The notes: a model not told the origin generated them from the sequence alone. A DNA stretch of 34,211 nt from Nonomuraea zeae (GCF_005889725.1 NZ_VCKX01000118.1:1-34211), one strand, 5' to 3'; shown: positions 7,568-18,772, counted from the first letter of the stretch. Numbers and translations: made by a program.

Positions 7568-9205
7568 ATGCTCACCAGGTTGAAACCGCTGCTCGCCACG
7601 GCTCTGCTCGCGTCGCTGCTGGCCGCCTGCGGCGCGGGCCCGGAGGAGGCCGCCGCCCCGGCGGCCGGCACGACTCCCAGGGACGGCGGCAGGCTCGTGC
7701 TCGGCGAGAACGGCGACGAGCCGGCCTGCCTCGACCCGCATCAGCTTTCCACCACCAACACCACGGTCGTCGGCCGTCCGGTCTTCGACTCGCTGCTGTG
7801 GCAGGACGCGGACGGCGCGCTCAAGCCCTGGCTGGCCACCGCCTGGAAGATCTCCGACGACGGGCTGACCTACACGTTCACGTTGCGCGACGGCGTGAAA
7901 TTCCATGACGGATCGGTCTGGAACGCCGAGGCGCTCAAGGCCAACCTCGAGCACATGCGCGACCCGGCGACCAAGTCGCCGCTGGCCGCCGCCTACATCG
8001 CGCCGTACGAGGACAGCGAGGTCGTCGACGAGCGCACGCTGAAGGTCCGGCTCTCCTCGCCCTACTCGGCCTTTCTCAACGTCCTTGCGCAGTCCTACCT
8101 GGCGATGATCTCGCCGAAGCAGATCAAGGAGGATCCGGGCGGGACCTGCGAGCATCCCGTCGGCTCGGGGCCGTTCGTGTTCGAGAAGTGGACGAAGGGC
8201 CAGAGCATCACGTACCGGAAAAATCCGGATTACGCCTGGGGGTCCGACGGGCACACCGGGCCCGCGCACCTGGACGGGCTGGAGATCCGGTTCCTGGCCG
8301 AGGACGCCACCCGCTACAACGCCCTGCTGGCCGGCGAGGTGGACGTCATCGACAACACCCCTCCGGCCAGCGTCGAGGACGTCAAGGCCAACCCCGACCT
8401 GTCCTTCACCAGCATCGACCGGCCCGGCCACCCGTTCTCCGTCTGGCTGAACACCGGCCGCGAGCCCTTCGGCGACCCCCGCGTCCGCCAGGCGCTCACC
8501 CTCGCCGTCGACCGCCAGGCCATCGTGAACAGCGTCTCGTTCGGCCAGTGGAAGCTCGCGACCGGCTTCGTCACTCCCTCGACCCCCGACCACGCCAAGG
8601 GCCTTGACGGCCGGATCACCCATGACCCGGCCAAGGCGGCCCGGCTCCTCGACGAGGCCGGCTGGACGGCCAAGGACAAGGACGGCGTCCGCACCAAGGA
8701 CGGCAAGCGGCTGACCGCGATCGCCCTGGACACGGGCGTGAACCCGCAGAACACGCAGATCCTCGTCCAGACGCAGGCGGCGGCCGCCAAGGCCGGCATC
8801 GAGATCAAGATTGAGAACGTCACCGCGCAGGTCTCCTCGGACCGCACCGCGAAGGGCGACTTCGACCTGTCCGTCGGCATCTGGACCACCAACACCGCCG
8901 ACGTGCTGTGGATCCAGTACTCCTCCAAGAACATCACCACCGGCAAGCGCCGCGGCCAGAACACCACCCGGCTCTCCGACCCCCAGCTCGACAAGCTCCT
9001 CGAACAGGCCCGCGCGGCCACGGACGACACCGAGCGCGCCGGGCTCTACGACCAGGCGCAGTCCCGGCTGATCGACCTCACACCTGCCATCCCCCTCTAC
9101 AACCGGCCAAGCCTGGTCTCCGCACAGAAGAAGGTCCACGGGCTGGCCTGGGACCACGCGTACGGCGCCGTCACGTTCCTCGACACCTGGGTGAGCTCCC
9201 CATGA
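7568..9205 (+). CDS. ABC transporter solute-binding lipoprotein, family 5 (peptide/nickel type)
   Basis: The product has 545 residues. A short signal sequence ends in the lipobox LLAAC with the lipidated Cys at about residue 21. The mature protein follows the SBP_bac_5 pattern: GGRLVLGENGDEPACLDPH, then KFHDGSVWNAEALKANLEH, GSGPFVFEKW and VRQALTLAVDR. It should capture the imported solute at the outer face of the membrane. Family members bind oligopeptides but also many other small molecules. Because the operon ends in sulfur monooxygenases, an organosulfur ligand is the reasonable guess. AAGGA lies just upstream of the ATG at 7568. The stop overlaps the start of a close paralogue by 4 bp. 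Confidence 0.92.
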   Translation: MLTRLKPLLATALLASLLAACGAGPEEAAAPAAGTTPRDGGRLVLGENGDEPACLDPHQLSTTNTTVVGRPVFDSLLWQDADGALKPWLATAWKISDDGLTYTFTLRDGVKFHDGSVWNAEALKANLEHMRDPATKSPLAAAYIAPYEDSEVVDERTLKVRLSSPYSAFLNVLAQSYLAMISPKQIKEDPGGTCEHPVGSGPFVFEKWTKGQSITYRKNPDYAWGSDGHTGPAHLDGLEIRFLAEDATRYNALLAGEVDVIDNTPPASVEDVKANPDLSFTSIDRPGHPFSVWLNTGREPFGDPRVRQALTLAVDRQAIVNSVSFGQWKLATGFVTPSTPDHAKGLDGRITHDPAKAARLLDEAGWTAKDKDGVRTKDGKRLTAIALDTGVNPQNTQILVQTQAAAAKAGIEIKIENVTAQVSSDRTAKGDFDLSVGIWTTNTADVLWIQYSSKNITTGKRRGQNTTRLSDPQLDKLLEQARAATDDTERAGLYDQAQSRLIDLTPAIPLYNRPSLVSAQKKVHGLAWDHAYGAVTFLDTWVSSP

Positions 9206-10833
9206 CCAAGCAGACCCTCGCCGCCCTCCTCCTCATCCCCCTCACCACCGGCCTGCTGGCCGGCTGCGGCGCCGGCGGCGCGGCCGGCGCCCAGAGCGAC
9301 GGCACGCCGAAGCGCGGCGGCACCCTCGTCCTGGGCGAGAACGGGCAGGAGCCTCCCTGCCTGGACCCGCACGGCAACGCCAGCTCGGACGGCCCCGTGT
9401 CGACCGTCCCGGTGTCCGACTCGCTGGTCTGGTTCGACGCCGACGGCACCATCAAGCCCTGGCTGGCCGACAGCTGGGAGGTGTCCGGCGACGGCCTGAC
9501 CTACACCTTCAAGCTCCACCAGGGCGTGAAATTTCATGATGGAGCGGTCTGGAACGCCGAGGCGCTCAAGACCAACTTCGAGCACATGAAGGACCCGGCG
9601 ACCAAGTCCCCGCTGGCCGCCTCCTACATCGCCCCCTACAAGGACAGCGAGGTCGTCGACGACTACACGCTGAAGGTGTCGCTGTCGTCGCCGTACACGC
9701 CGTTCCTGGACATCCTCGCCCAAGGCTACCTCGGCATGATCTCCCCGAAACAGATCAAGGAGGCCCCGCAGACCATCTGCGAGCACCCGATCGGCTCGGG
9801 CCCGTTCGTGTTCGAGCGCTGGACCAGGGGCCAGAGCATCACCTACCGCCGCAACCCGGACTACAACTGGGGCCCGAAGAGCGCCAAGCACACCGGCCCC
9901 GCCTACCTGGACGGCCTGGAGATCCGCTTCCTCACCGAGGACGCCACCCGCTACAACGCGCTCGCCTCAGGCGAGGTGCACGCCATCGACTTCACCCCGC
10001 CGCAGAACGTCGAGGACGTCAAGGCCAACCCGGACCTGGGCTTCCTCAGCGTGGTCAGGCCGGGCCACCCGATGGCGTTCTGGCTGAACACCGCGCGCCC
10101 GCCCTTCGACGACGTCAAGGTCCGCCAGGCGCTGCTCGCCGCCGTCGACCGCGAGTCCATCGTCAAGGGCATCTCCTTCGGCCAGTACGAGGTCGCGCAG
10201 GGCTTCGTCACCTCCTCCACCCCCGGCTACGCCGCCGGGCTGGCCGGCCGCATCGCCTACGACCCGGCCAAGGCGGCGAAGCTGCTCGACGAGGCCGGCT
10301 GGACGGCCAAGGACAAGGACGGCATCCGCACCAAGGACGGCAAGCGGCTGACCGCCTACTTCCCGATCGCCGCGAACTTCCCCGCCCAGCGCATGCAGAT
10401 CGCCGTCCAGACGCAGGCCGCGGCCCGCAAGATCGGCATCGACATCCAGCTCCAGACGCCGCCCGAGCAGGAGCTCACCGACCGCTCGCTCAAGGGCGAC
10501 TACGACATGACCTCCGGCCTGTGGGCCACCAACACCGCCGACGTGCTGTGGATCCAGTACTCCTCCAAGAACATCACCACCGACGAGCGCCGCGGCCAGA
10601 ACGTCGCCCGCCTGAGCGACGCCACCGTGGACGACCTGCTGGAGCAGGCCAGGCGGACGGAGAACCCGGCGGAGCAGTACAACCAGGCGCAGGCCAGGCT
10701 GCTGGAGCTCGCCCCCGCGATCCCGTTCTACAACGACCCCCGGCCGGTGTCGTACCAGAAGAAGGTGCGCGACCTGGCCTTCACCCCCGCCTACCCGTCG
10801 CCGTGGTTCTACGACACCTGGCTGGACCAATGA
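9202..10833 (+). CDS. Second ABC solute-binding lipoprotein, family 5 (paralogue of the preceding gene)
   Basis: The product has 543 residues with lipobox LLAGC (Cys at about 22). It is strikingly similar to the preceding protein along its whole length: LVLGENGQEPPCLDPH, KFHDGAVWNAEALKTNFEH, LNTARPPFDDVKVRQALLAAVDR and TADVLWIQYSSKNITT all have direct counterparts. The pair is a tandem duplication with divergence in the N-terminal and mid regions, where ligand selectivity would lie. Two receptors feeding one permease pair would widen the substrate range. The ATG at 9202 overlaps the previous stop, and its own stop overlaps the permease start (10830), so translation is coupled. Confidence 0.92.
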   Translation: MTKQTLAALLLIPLTTGLLAGCGAGGAAGAQSDGTPKRGGTLVLGENGQEPPCLDPHGNASSDGPVSTVPVSDSLVWFDADGTIKPWLADSWEVSGDGLTYTFKLHQGVKFHDGAVWNAEALKTNFEHMKDPATKSPLAASYIAPYKDSEVVDDYTLKVSLSSPYTPFLDILAQGYLGMISPKQIKEAPQTICEHPIGSGPFVFERWTRGQSITYRRNPDYNWGPKSAKHTGPAYLDGLEIRFLTEDATRYNALASGEVHAIDFTPPQNVEDVKANPDLGFLSVVRPGHPMAFWLNTARPPFDDVKVRQALLAAVDRESIVKGISFGQYEVAQGFVTSSTPGYAAGLAGRIAYDPAKAAKLLDEAGWTAKDKDGIRTKDGKRLTAYFPIAANFPAQRMQIAVQTQAAARKIGIDIQLQTPPEQELTDRSLKGDYDMTSGLWATNTADVLWIQYSSKNITTDERRGQNVARLSDATVDDLLEQARRTENPAEQYNQAQARLLELAPAIPFYNDPRPVSYQKKVRDLAFTPAYPSPWFYDTWLDQ

Positions 10834-11762
10834 TCAGGTTCGTCGGCTGGCGGCTGCTCGGCGGGCTCGGCGTGCTGTGGGGCGCGGCCACCCTCACCTT
10901 CCTGGTGCTGCACTTCACCCCTGGGGACCCGGCCGAGGCCATCGTCGGCGGCGAGAACGCGGCGCCCACCCCCGAGGTGCTCGCCCAGGTCACCGCCGAG
11001 TACGGCCTCGACCGGCCCTGGTACGAGCAGTACGCCGCTCACCTGTGGCGGATCGTGCGCGGTGACTTCGGCACCTCCTACCGGCTGCACACCCCGGTCA
11101 CCCAGGCCATCGGCGAGCAGGCGGCGGCCACCGTGGAGCTGGCGCTGGCCGCCGCCGTCGCCGGGCTCGTGCTGGCCGTCGCCGTCGCGCTGGCCACGGC
11201 CAAGCGGCGGCGCTGGATCCGCGGCCTGGCCTCGGGCTCGGAGCTGGTGGTGGCCTCGACGCCGACGTTCTGGCTGGGGATCGTGCTGCTGACCGTGTTC
11301 TCCTTCGGGCTGCGCCTGTTCCCGGCGACCGGCAGCCACGGCTTCGCCTCGCTGGTGCTGCCCGCGCTGTCGCTGGCGCTGCCGGTCGCGGGCGTGCTCG
11401 GCCACGTGCTGCGCGAGTCGCTGGAGGAGGTGCTGGACGAGCCGTTCATCGTCAGCGCCCGCAGCCGGGGCCTGGCCGACGCCACCGTACGGGTGCGGCA
11501 CGCGCTCAGGCACGCCCTGCTGCCGCTGGTGACCATGAGCGGCTACTGGGTGGGCGCGCTGCTCGGCGGCGCGGTCATCACCGAGACGCTGTTCACCCGG
11601 CAGGGCATCGGCCGGCTGCTGATCTCCGCGGTCAACGCCAAGGACCTGCCGGTCGTGCTCGGCGTCGTGCTCCTGTCCGCCCTGGTCTACGTGCTGGTGA
11701 ATCTCCTGGTCGACCTGCTCTACGCGGTGGTCGACCCCCGCCTGAAGGGGGCCGCCTCATGA
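10830..11762 (+). CDS. ABC transporter permease, DppB/OppB type
   Basis: The product has 310 residues. The N-terminal TM helix (WRLLGGLGVLWGAATLTFLV) is followed by the family-typical HFTPGDPAEAIVGG and YGLDRPWYEQYAAHLWRIV, then further TM helices. The cytoplasmic coupling loop (EAA-like) is FIVSARSRGLADATVRVRHALRHALLP. It forms the first half of the membrane channel with the next gene. The ATG at 10830 overlaps the stop of the second binding protein; the stop overlaps the next start (11759). Confidence 0.93.
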   Translation: MIRFVGWRLLGGLGVLWGAATLTFLVLHFTPGDPAEAIVGGENAAPTPEVLAQVTAEYGLDRPWYEQYAAHLWRIVRGDFGTSYRLHTPVTQAIGEQAAATVELALAAAVAGLVLAVAVALATAKRRRWIRGLASGSELVVASTPTFWLGIVLLTVFSFGLRLFPATGSHGFASLVLPALSLALPVAGVLGHVLRESLEEVLDEPFIVSARSRGLADATVRVRHALRHALLPLVTMSGYWVGALLGGAVITETLFTRQGIGRLLISAVNAKDLPVVLGVVLLSALVYVLVNLLVDLLYAVVDPRLKGAAS

Positions 11763-12576
11763 GAGGACTCCTGAGAGGCCGGCGACCGGGCCTCTGGCTC
11801 GCCGTGGCCGTGCTGGCCGTGCTCGTGCTGGCCGCGGTCGTACCCGGCCTGTTCTCCGGCCAGGATCCCCTCGCCGTGGACAGCGCCCAGACGCTGCGGC
11901 CGCCGAGCGCGGCGCATCTGCTCGGCACCGACGAGAACGGCAGGGACGTGCTGGCCCGCATCGTGCACGGCACGCGCACCTCGCTGCTGCTCGGCTTCGG
12001 CGCGATCGCCATCGCCCTGGCGTTCGGCGGGCTGCTCGGACTCGCCGCCGGGCTGGGCAACAAGATCATCGAGAACGTCATCATGCGGCTGTCCGACATC
12101 GGGCTGGCCTTCCCAGAGCTGCTGCTCGCCCTGGTCGTCATCACGGTGGCCGGCGGCGGCACCGCCAACGCCGTGCTCGCCATCGGCGTCGCGAACATCC
12201 CCTCCTACGCCCGCCTCGTGCGCGCCCAGACGCTGGCCGTGCGCTCGTCCAGCTACGTCGAGGCGGCGCACGCGCTCGGCCTGCCGGGACCGCGCGTGGT
12301 GCTGCGCCACGTCCTGCCGAACGCCGTCAAACCCGTGCTCATCCTGGCCACCATCGGCGTCGGCACCGCTCTGGTGGCCGGATCCGCGCTGAGCTTCCTA
12401 GGGCTGGGCACGCCGCCGCCGGAGCCCGAATGGGGCTCGATGCTGTCCACCGCCCGCAACTTCATCTCGCGCGCCTGGTGGTACGGCGTGTTCCCGGGCG
12501 CGGCGATCACGCTCACGGTGATCAGCGTGACCGTGGTCGGCCGGGCGCTCAGATTGCGATCAGAGGGGAGGACCTG

Positions 12577-12580
<4 letters not shown>
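11759..12580 (+). CDS. ABC transporter permease, DppC/OppC type
   Basis: The product has 273 residues. An N-terminal TM helix, then the DppC signature LLGTDENGRDVLARIVHGTR, five further TM segments and the EAA-like loop YVEAAHALGLPGPRVVLRHV. It pairs with the preceding DppB-type permease. The ATG at 11759 and the stop at 12578-12580 both overlap the neighbouring genes by 4 bp, so stoichiometric expression is likely. Confidence 0.93.
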
Positions 12581-14157
<1,577 letters not shown>

Positions 14158-14158
14158 C

Positions 14159-15340
14159 GTGGCACATGTGATCAAGACCGATGAGGAGGCCATGGAGGTC
14201 GCCCGCGAGCTGGCGCGCGAGTTCGCGCGGGACGCGGCGCGGCGCGACGCCGAGCGGATCCTGCCCGTGGCCGAGCTCGCGGCGCTGTCCGGCAGCGGCC
14301 TGCTCGGCATCACCGTGCCGGCCGCGCACGGCGGCGCCGGCGTGCGCACCGCGACGCTCGGCGCCGTCATCAGGCACCTCTCCGCCGCCGACGGCAGCAT
14401 CGGCCAGATCCCGCAGAACCACTTCTGGTACGTGGACGCCATCAGGGAGAACGGCACGCCCGACCAGCAGGAGTTCTTCTACCGCGAGGTGCTGGCGGGA
14501 CGGCGGCTGGGCAACGCCGCCGTGGACGCGCGCGGCCCGGACGGCGCCAGGGAACACGCCCGGCTGCGGCCGGTGGACGGCGGGTTCCGCATCGACGGCC
14601 GGAAGATCTACTCCACCGGCGCCCTGTTCGCCGACTGGATCCCGGTGATCGCCCTCGACGCCGGGGACCTGCACCACACGGCGTTCGTGCCGCGCGACGC
14701 GCCGGGCCTGCGTGTGGTCGACGACTGGGACGGCATGGGCCAGCGCACGACCGCGAGCGGGACGGTCGTCCTGGAGGACGTGTTCGTCCCGGCGGAGCGG
14801 GTGATGCCCGGCCGGCGCGAGGGCGTGAGCACGTTCAGGAGCTTCGGGCTGCTCATCCACGCCGCCATCGACACCGGCATCGCCGAAGGGGCGCTCGCGG
14901 AGGCGTCGGCGTTCCTGCGCGGCTACGTCAAGGGCGGCTGGCCGGGCAACGAGCCCGCGCGGGTCGTCGACGACCCCGTCGTGGTGCAGCGCTTCGGCGA
15001 GCTGGCCGTGCTGACCCGCGCCGCCAGGGCCCTGCTGGAAAGCGCGGGCGACGCGGTGGACCGGGCCCGCGCGGCCGCGCCGGACGACTTCGAGGAGCTG
15101 GCCGACGAAGCGGCCGTGGCGATGGCCGCCGCCCGCGCGCAGGCCGACCGGGCCGCCAACCGGGTGACCAGCGAGTGGTACGAGCTCGCGGGGGCCAGTG
15201 CCGCCCTGCGCTCGCTCAACTTCGACCGGCACTGGCGCAACGCCCGCACCCACACCGTCCACGACCCGCGCCGGGCGAAGGTCCACGACGTCGGCAACTT
15301 CCACCTCAACGGCATCGCCCCCAGGAGCTTTTCACGATGA
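14159..15340 (+). CDS. SfnB-family flavin monooxygenase (acyl-CoA dehydrogenase fold)
   Basis: The product has 393 residues, the same length as the paralogue encoded at 6288-7469 and collinear with it: HVIKTDEEAMEVARELA at the N-terminus, KIYSTGALFADWIPVIA in the beta domain, and HWRNARTHTVHDPRRAK at the end. By family it should use reduced FMN and O2 on a sulfur compound; the substrate is unknown. The start is a GTG at 14159, only 1 bp past the ATPase stop. Its own stop overlaps the next monooxygenase by 4 bp, so it is part of the transporter operon and its product probably acts on imported solute. Confidence 0.88.
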   Translation: MAHVIKTDEEAMEVARELAREFARDAARRDAERILPVAELAALSGSGLLGITVPAAHGGAGVRTATLGAVIRHLSAADGSIGQIPQNHFWYVDAIRENGTPDQQEFFYREVLAGRRLGNAAVDARGPDGAREHARLRPVDGGFRIDGRKIYSTGALFADWIPVIALDAGDLHHTAFVPRDAPGLRVVDDWDGMGQRTTASGTVVLEDVFVPAERVMPGRREGVSTFRSFGLLIHAAIDTGIAEGALAEASAFLRGYVKGGWPGNEPARVVDDPVVVQRFGELAVLTRAARALLESAGDAVDRARAAAPDDFEELADEAAVAMAAARAQADRAANRVTSEWYELAGASAALRSLNFDRHWRNARTHTVHDPRRAKVHDVGNFHLNGIAPRSFSR

Positions 15341-16725
15341 GCCGCATCATCCACTTCAACCTGTTCGAGATGAACTGCGTCGGCCACATCCAGCACGGCC
15401 TGTGGACCCACCCCGCCAACAACCGCCACCGCTACACCGACCTGGACTACTGGACGGACCTGGCCAAGCTGCTCGAACGCGGCCTGTTCGACGCCGTCTT
15501 CCTGGCCGACGTGGTCGGCGCGTACGACCGCTACCGGGGCGGCCCCGAGACCGCCATCCGCGAGGCCGTGCAGATCCCGGCCAACGACCCGCTGCTCGTG
15601 GTGCCCGCGATGGCCGCCGTGACCAGGCATCTGGGATTCGCGGTGACGTTCTCCACCACGTACGAGCCGCCGTTCGCGCACGCCCGCCGCATGTCCACCC
15701 TGGACCACCTCACCAAGGGCCGGGTGGCGTGGAACGTCGTCACCTCGTACCTGCGCAGCGCCGCCCGCAACTTCGGGCTCGACGACGAGATCGAGCACGA
15801 CCTGCGCTACGAGATCGCCGAGGAGTACCTGGAGGTCGTCTACAAGCTGTGGGAGGGGAGCTGGGAGGACGGCGCGGTGGTGCGCGACCGCGAGCGCCAC
15901 GTCTACACCGACCCGGACAAGGTCCACCCCATCGACCACGACGGCAAGCACTTCAGGGTCGCCGGGCCGCACCTGTCGGAGCCGTCACCGCAGCGCACCC
16001 CGGTCATCTACCAGGCCGGCAACTCCGAGCGCGGCAAGGACTTCGCCGCCAGGCACGCCGAGGCCATCTTCACCGGCGGGCCGTCGCTCGCCGCCGTGCG
16101 GGACGAGATCGCCGACGTGCGCCGCCGGGCCGCCGCGCACGGCCGCGACCCCGATCACGTCAAGGTCTTCCCCGGCGCCTCCGTCATCGTGGCCAGGACC
16201 CAGGCGGAGGTGGACGCCAAGCTCGCCGACCTGCGGCGGCACATCAGGCCCGAGGGCTTCCTGGCGCAGCGGGGCAGCGGCATCGACCTGGCCGCGTACG
16301 AGCCGGACGAGCTCATCGACGACATCGTGGCGCGCGGCGGCGACTTCACCGAGCGGGCCGTGCGGCCCCTGGCCGGGCGCGGGCTGCGGGTGCGCGACGT
16401 GCTGGACTCGGTGGGCGCGATCGGCGGCGGCCCGTTCTTCGTGGCCGACACCCCTTCGCGGGTGGCCGACGAGATCGAGCGCTGGGCCGACGAGACCGGC
16501 GCGACCGGCTTCAACCTCATGCAGTACCTGTCGCCGGGGACGGCCGAGGACTTCATCGAGCTGGTCGTGCCCGAGCTGCAGCGCCGGGGCCGCTACCGCA
16601 CGTCCTACGAGGACGCCACCCTGCGCGAGCGCCTGCTCGGCCCGGGCCTGCACCGCCTGCCGCCCAACCATCCGGGGGCGGCTCACCGCCGCGCGGGGAC
16701 GGGGGTTCACGCCGGGACGACGTGA
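15337..16725 (+). CDS. LLM-class flavin monooxygenase, NtaA/SnaA/DszA family
   Basis: The product has 462 residues, normal for this family of FMNH2-dependent two-component monooxygenases. Typical segments: WTHPANNRHRYTDLDYW near the start, TFSTTYEPPFAHARR, LTKGRVAWNVVTSY, YQAGNSERGKDFAARHAEAIF and GFNLMQYLSPG near the end. DszA relatives cleave the C-S bond of sulfones, while NtaA relatives oxidise aminopolycarboxylates. The DszC/SfnB-like partner next door and SsuD across the divergent promoter favour organosulfur. The ATG at 15337 has GGAG upstream and overlaps the previous stop. The last 19 bp overlap antisense with the convergent FAD oxidoreductase gene. It is the last gene of the operon. 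Confidence 0.88.
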   Translation: MSRIIHFNLFEMNCVGHIQHGLWTHPANNRHRYTDLDYWTDLAKLLERGLFDAVFLADVVGAYDRYRGGPETAIREAVQIPANDPLLVVPAMAAVTRHLGFAVTFSTTYEPPFAHARRMSTLDHLTKGRVAWNVVTSYLRSAARNFGLDDEIEHDLRYEIAEEYLEVVYKLWEGSWEDGAVVRDRERHVYTDPDKVHPIDHDGKHFRVAGPHLSEPSPQRTPVIYQAGNSERGKDFAARHAEAIFTGGPSLAAVRDEIADVRRRAAAHGRDPDHVKVFPGASVIVARTQAEVDAKLADLRRHIRPEGFLAQRGSGIDLAAYEPDELIDDIVARGGDFTERAVRPLAGRGLRVRDVLDSVGAIGGGPFFVADTPSRVADEIERWADETGATGFNLMQYLSPGTAEDFIELVVPELQRRGRYRTSYEDATLRERLLGPGLHRLPPNHPGAAHRRAGTGVHAGTT

Positions 16726-17999
16726 CCGACGCGGAAGAAGCCGTCGCGGTCGTAGGCGCGCTTGACCTCCCGCAGCCGCCGGTGATCCGTGGCGGTGAAG
16801 GCCGCGGCCGTCCTGGACGGGTCGGACAGGAAGTTCAGGAACGTCCCCCCGTTCGCGTACGGCCGCAGCTCCTCCGCCAGCCCGGGGACCGGCGTGTCCA
16901 CGATCACCGACAGCTTCGTGCCGCGGTGGCTCACGGGCCCGGCGTCCGGACCCGGCCGGCCCAGCGCACCGCCCCAGTGGCGGATCTCCACGGTCTGCGC
17001 CACCTCGGCCGCCCGCACCAGGATGCCGGGCAGCTCCTCCGGGACCTCGTCGAACATGTCCATGTGCCGGTTCGGCGTGCCGCCCATCGAGGTGCCCGCG
17101 TACGTGGCGGGGCCGATCTCGTCCAGCAGCGCCGGCCCGGCCGCACGGAACAGCGGCGCGAGCGCCTGCCGGGCCTGCGTCTCGGTCCCGACGTGCACGG
17201 CCTTGACCAGCACCACGTGCCGTCCGGCCACGGGCGCGGGCGCGTCGGCCGGCATGCGCTTGAGCACGACGGCGGTGCTCAGCTCGTCGGGCGCGCCGTC
17301 GATCCAGGTCCGGTACGCCCCCAGGACGTCCGCCGCGGTCTCGATCGGGAAGTAGGCGAAGCCGGAGGTCACCCGCGAGACCGGGTGCAGCCGGAACTCC
17401 AGCGAGGTCACCACGCCGAAGCCGCCGCCGCCACCGCGCAGCGCCCAGAACAGCTCGGGGTGGCTGTCGGGGCTCGCCGTGACGTGCCGCCCGTCGGCCA
17501 GCAGGACGTCCGCGCGCAGCACGCTGTCGGCGGCGAAGCCGTGCCGGCGGCCCAGCCAGCCGAGCCCGCCGCCGAGGGTGTAGCCGGTGACGCCCACGCC
17601 CGGCGCCGAGCCCGACAGAGGCGCGAGCCCGAACGGCGCGGCGGCGGCCACGACCTCGCCCCAGCGCGCGCCCGGACCGACCTTGGCCACGCGGCGGGCC
17701 GGGTCCACCAGCACCGAGGCCATCGCCGAGGTCCTGACGAGCACGCCGCCGTCACAAGGGGCGTGCGTGCCGTGCCCGGTCGCCTGCACCGCGAACGCCA
17801 CTCCGTGCCGCCGCGCGGCCAGCAGCGCCGCCCGCAGGTCCGGCACGTCATACGCCTCGGCCACCAGCGCCGGGCGCGAGTCCACCGCCGGGTTCAGCGA
17901 CCGGCGCAGCTCGTCATAGGCGGCCTCGCCCGGCCGGTGCACGGGACCGGTGAATCCGGGGATCCGAAGGTCTTCCTGGAGAATGTACGGCTGGCTCAT
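16707..17999 (-). CDS. FAD-binding (PCMH/BBE-type) oxidoreductase
   Basis: The product has 430 residues from the ATG at 17999 (AAGGGC upstream); a GTG at 18035 could add 12 residues. The FAD-binding PCMH domain has VQATGHGTHAP with the likely covalent FAD histidine (about residue 76) and GVGVTGYTLGGGLGWLGRRHG. The cysteine that gives a second flavin bond in bicovalent berberine-bridge enzymes is replaced by Ala in SAPGVGVTG, so a monocovalent flavin is expected. The C-terminus (RLREVKRAYDRDGFFRVGHVV) is the BBE motif. Such enzymes oxidise alcohols, sugars or alkaloid-like secondary metabolites; the substrate is unknown. It converges on, and overlaps by 19 bp, the DszA-like gene. Confidence 0.88.
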   Translation of the reverse strand: MSQPYILQEDLRIPGFTGPVHRPGEAAYDELRRSLNPAVDSRPALVAEAYDVPDLRAALLAARRHGVAFAVQATGHGTHAPCDGGVLVRTSAMASVLVDPARRVAKVGPGARWGEVVAAAAPFGLAPLSGSAPGVGVTGYTLGGGLGWLGRRHGFAADSVLRADVLLADGRHVTASPDSHPELFWALRGGGGGFGVVTSLEFRLHPVSRVTSGFAYFPIETAADVLGAYRTWIDGAPDELSTAVVLKRMPADAPAPVAGRHVVLVKAVHVGTETQARQALAPLFRAAGPALLDEIGPATYAGTSMGGTPNRHMDMFDEVPEELPGILVRAAEVAQTVEIRHWGGALGRPGPDAGPVSHRGTKLSVIVDTPVPGLAEELRPYANGGTFLNFLSDPSRTAAAFTATDHRRLREVKRAYDRDGFFRVGHVVPA

Positions 18000-18258
18000 C
18001 AGCTTGCCCTTCTGTTCCGTGGTGTCTGTGACCACTGTGCTGAAGGGCGCTTACGGCTTCGTTCTCGTCGCCTTACCGTCGCCCTTAAGACCCCAGGATC
18101 TTCCGGCCGGGCGTGAAGGGGATCCGCCCGCCGTCGCCGTTCCGCCTACGCCACAGGGCGTATCCGGAGCGGTCTCGCTACCACGGGAGGACTTCCGGCG
18201 CCATCGCACAGGGCTCGCGGACCTGGGTAGGCCCGCGACGACGTCGTGGAGCCGCCGG
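18000..18258. other. 259-bp gene-free stretch upstream of the FAD oxidoreductase
   Basis: It holds the presumed promoter of the minus-strand FAD oxidoreductase and the 3' flank of the metallophosphoesterase. A short inverted repeat GTGGT...ACCAC lies near 18020-18036, and a direct repeat GGCGACG is visible on the minus strand around 18070. CCGGTCA/TGACCGG (18255-18270) is a palindrome spanning the phosphoesterase stop and may contribute to termination. I see no convincing coding region. Confidence 0.5.
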
Positions 18259-18741
18259 TCAGGTGACCGGGACGATCTCGGCCCTGGCCAGGGCGCCGTG
18301 CTCGATGGTGAGCAGGCCCAGCGTGCCGTGCGGCTGGCGGCGGCGGTCGGTGGGGGAGCCCGGGTTGAAGATGCGCAGGCCGCCGCCCTCCTCGTCGAGC
18401 GGGATGTGCGAGTGGCCGAAGACCACCAGGTCCGCCTCGGGGAAGCGGCGGCGCATGCGCTCCAGACGGCCCTTGGCCGGGCCGCTGTCGTGGATCATGC
18501 CGATCCGCAGCCCGTCCAGGGTCAGCTCCAGGGTCTCCGGCGCGGCCACGTCGGGGCCGTCGTTGTTGCCCTTCACCACGTGCACCGGCGCGTACGCGGC
18601 CAGCTCCGTGAGCACCGAGGCGACGCAGACGTCTCCCGCGTGCAGGATGACGTCGGCGTCGCGCAGGTGCTCGGCCACGCGCGGCGGGCATGAGCGCCAG
18701 CGTCTGGGCGCATGGGTGTCGGACAGCGCGACCACGTTCAC
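18259..18741 (-). CDS. YfcE/MJ0936-type metallophosphoesterase
   Basis: The product has 160 residues, the usual length of small calcineurin-like phosphodiesterases. The metal-binding motifs appear in order: SDTH (Asp8, His10), HAGD (Asp37), GNND (58-61), IHD (His84) and GHSH (109-112), then NPGSPTDRR, a family hallmark. The predicted activity is hydrolysis of phosphodiesters or nucleotides with a dinuclear metal centre; the physiological substrate is unknown. The start is probably the GTG at 18741; a GTG two codons later is an alternative and the RBS is unclear. It lies 31 bp downstream of the SRPBCC gene and may be co-transcribed. Confidence 0.88.
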   Translation of the reverse strand: MNVVALSDTHAPRRWRSCPPRVAEHLRDADVILHAGDVCVASVLTELAAYAPVHVVKGNNDGPDVAAPETLELTLDGLRIGMIHDSGPAKGRLERMRRRFPEADLVVFGHSHIPLDEEGGGLRIFNPGSPTDRRRQPHGTLGLLTIEHGALARAEIVPVT

Positions 18742-18772
18742 ACCGACGTCATGCCCCTGTTCGCGCCCGGCC

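Noticed and set aside
7466..9157. A 563-codon minus-strand open frame opposite the first binding-protein gene
   Set aside because: The plus strand has a lipobox and clear family-5 motifs. The minus frame is Val/Gly/Arg-rich shadow.
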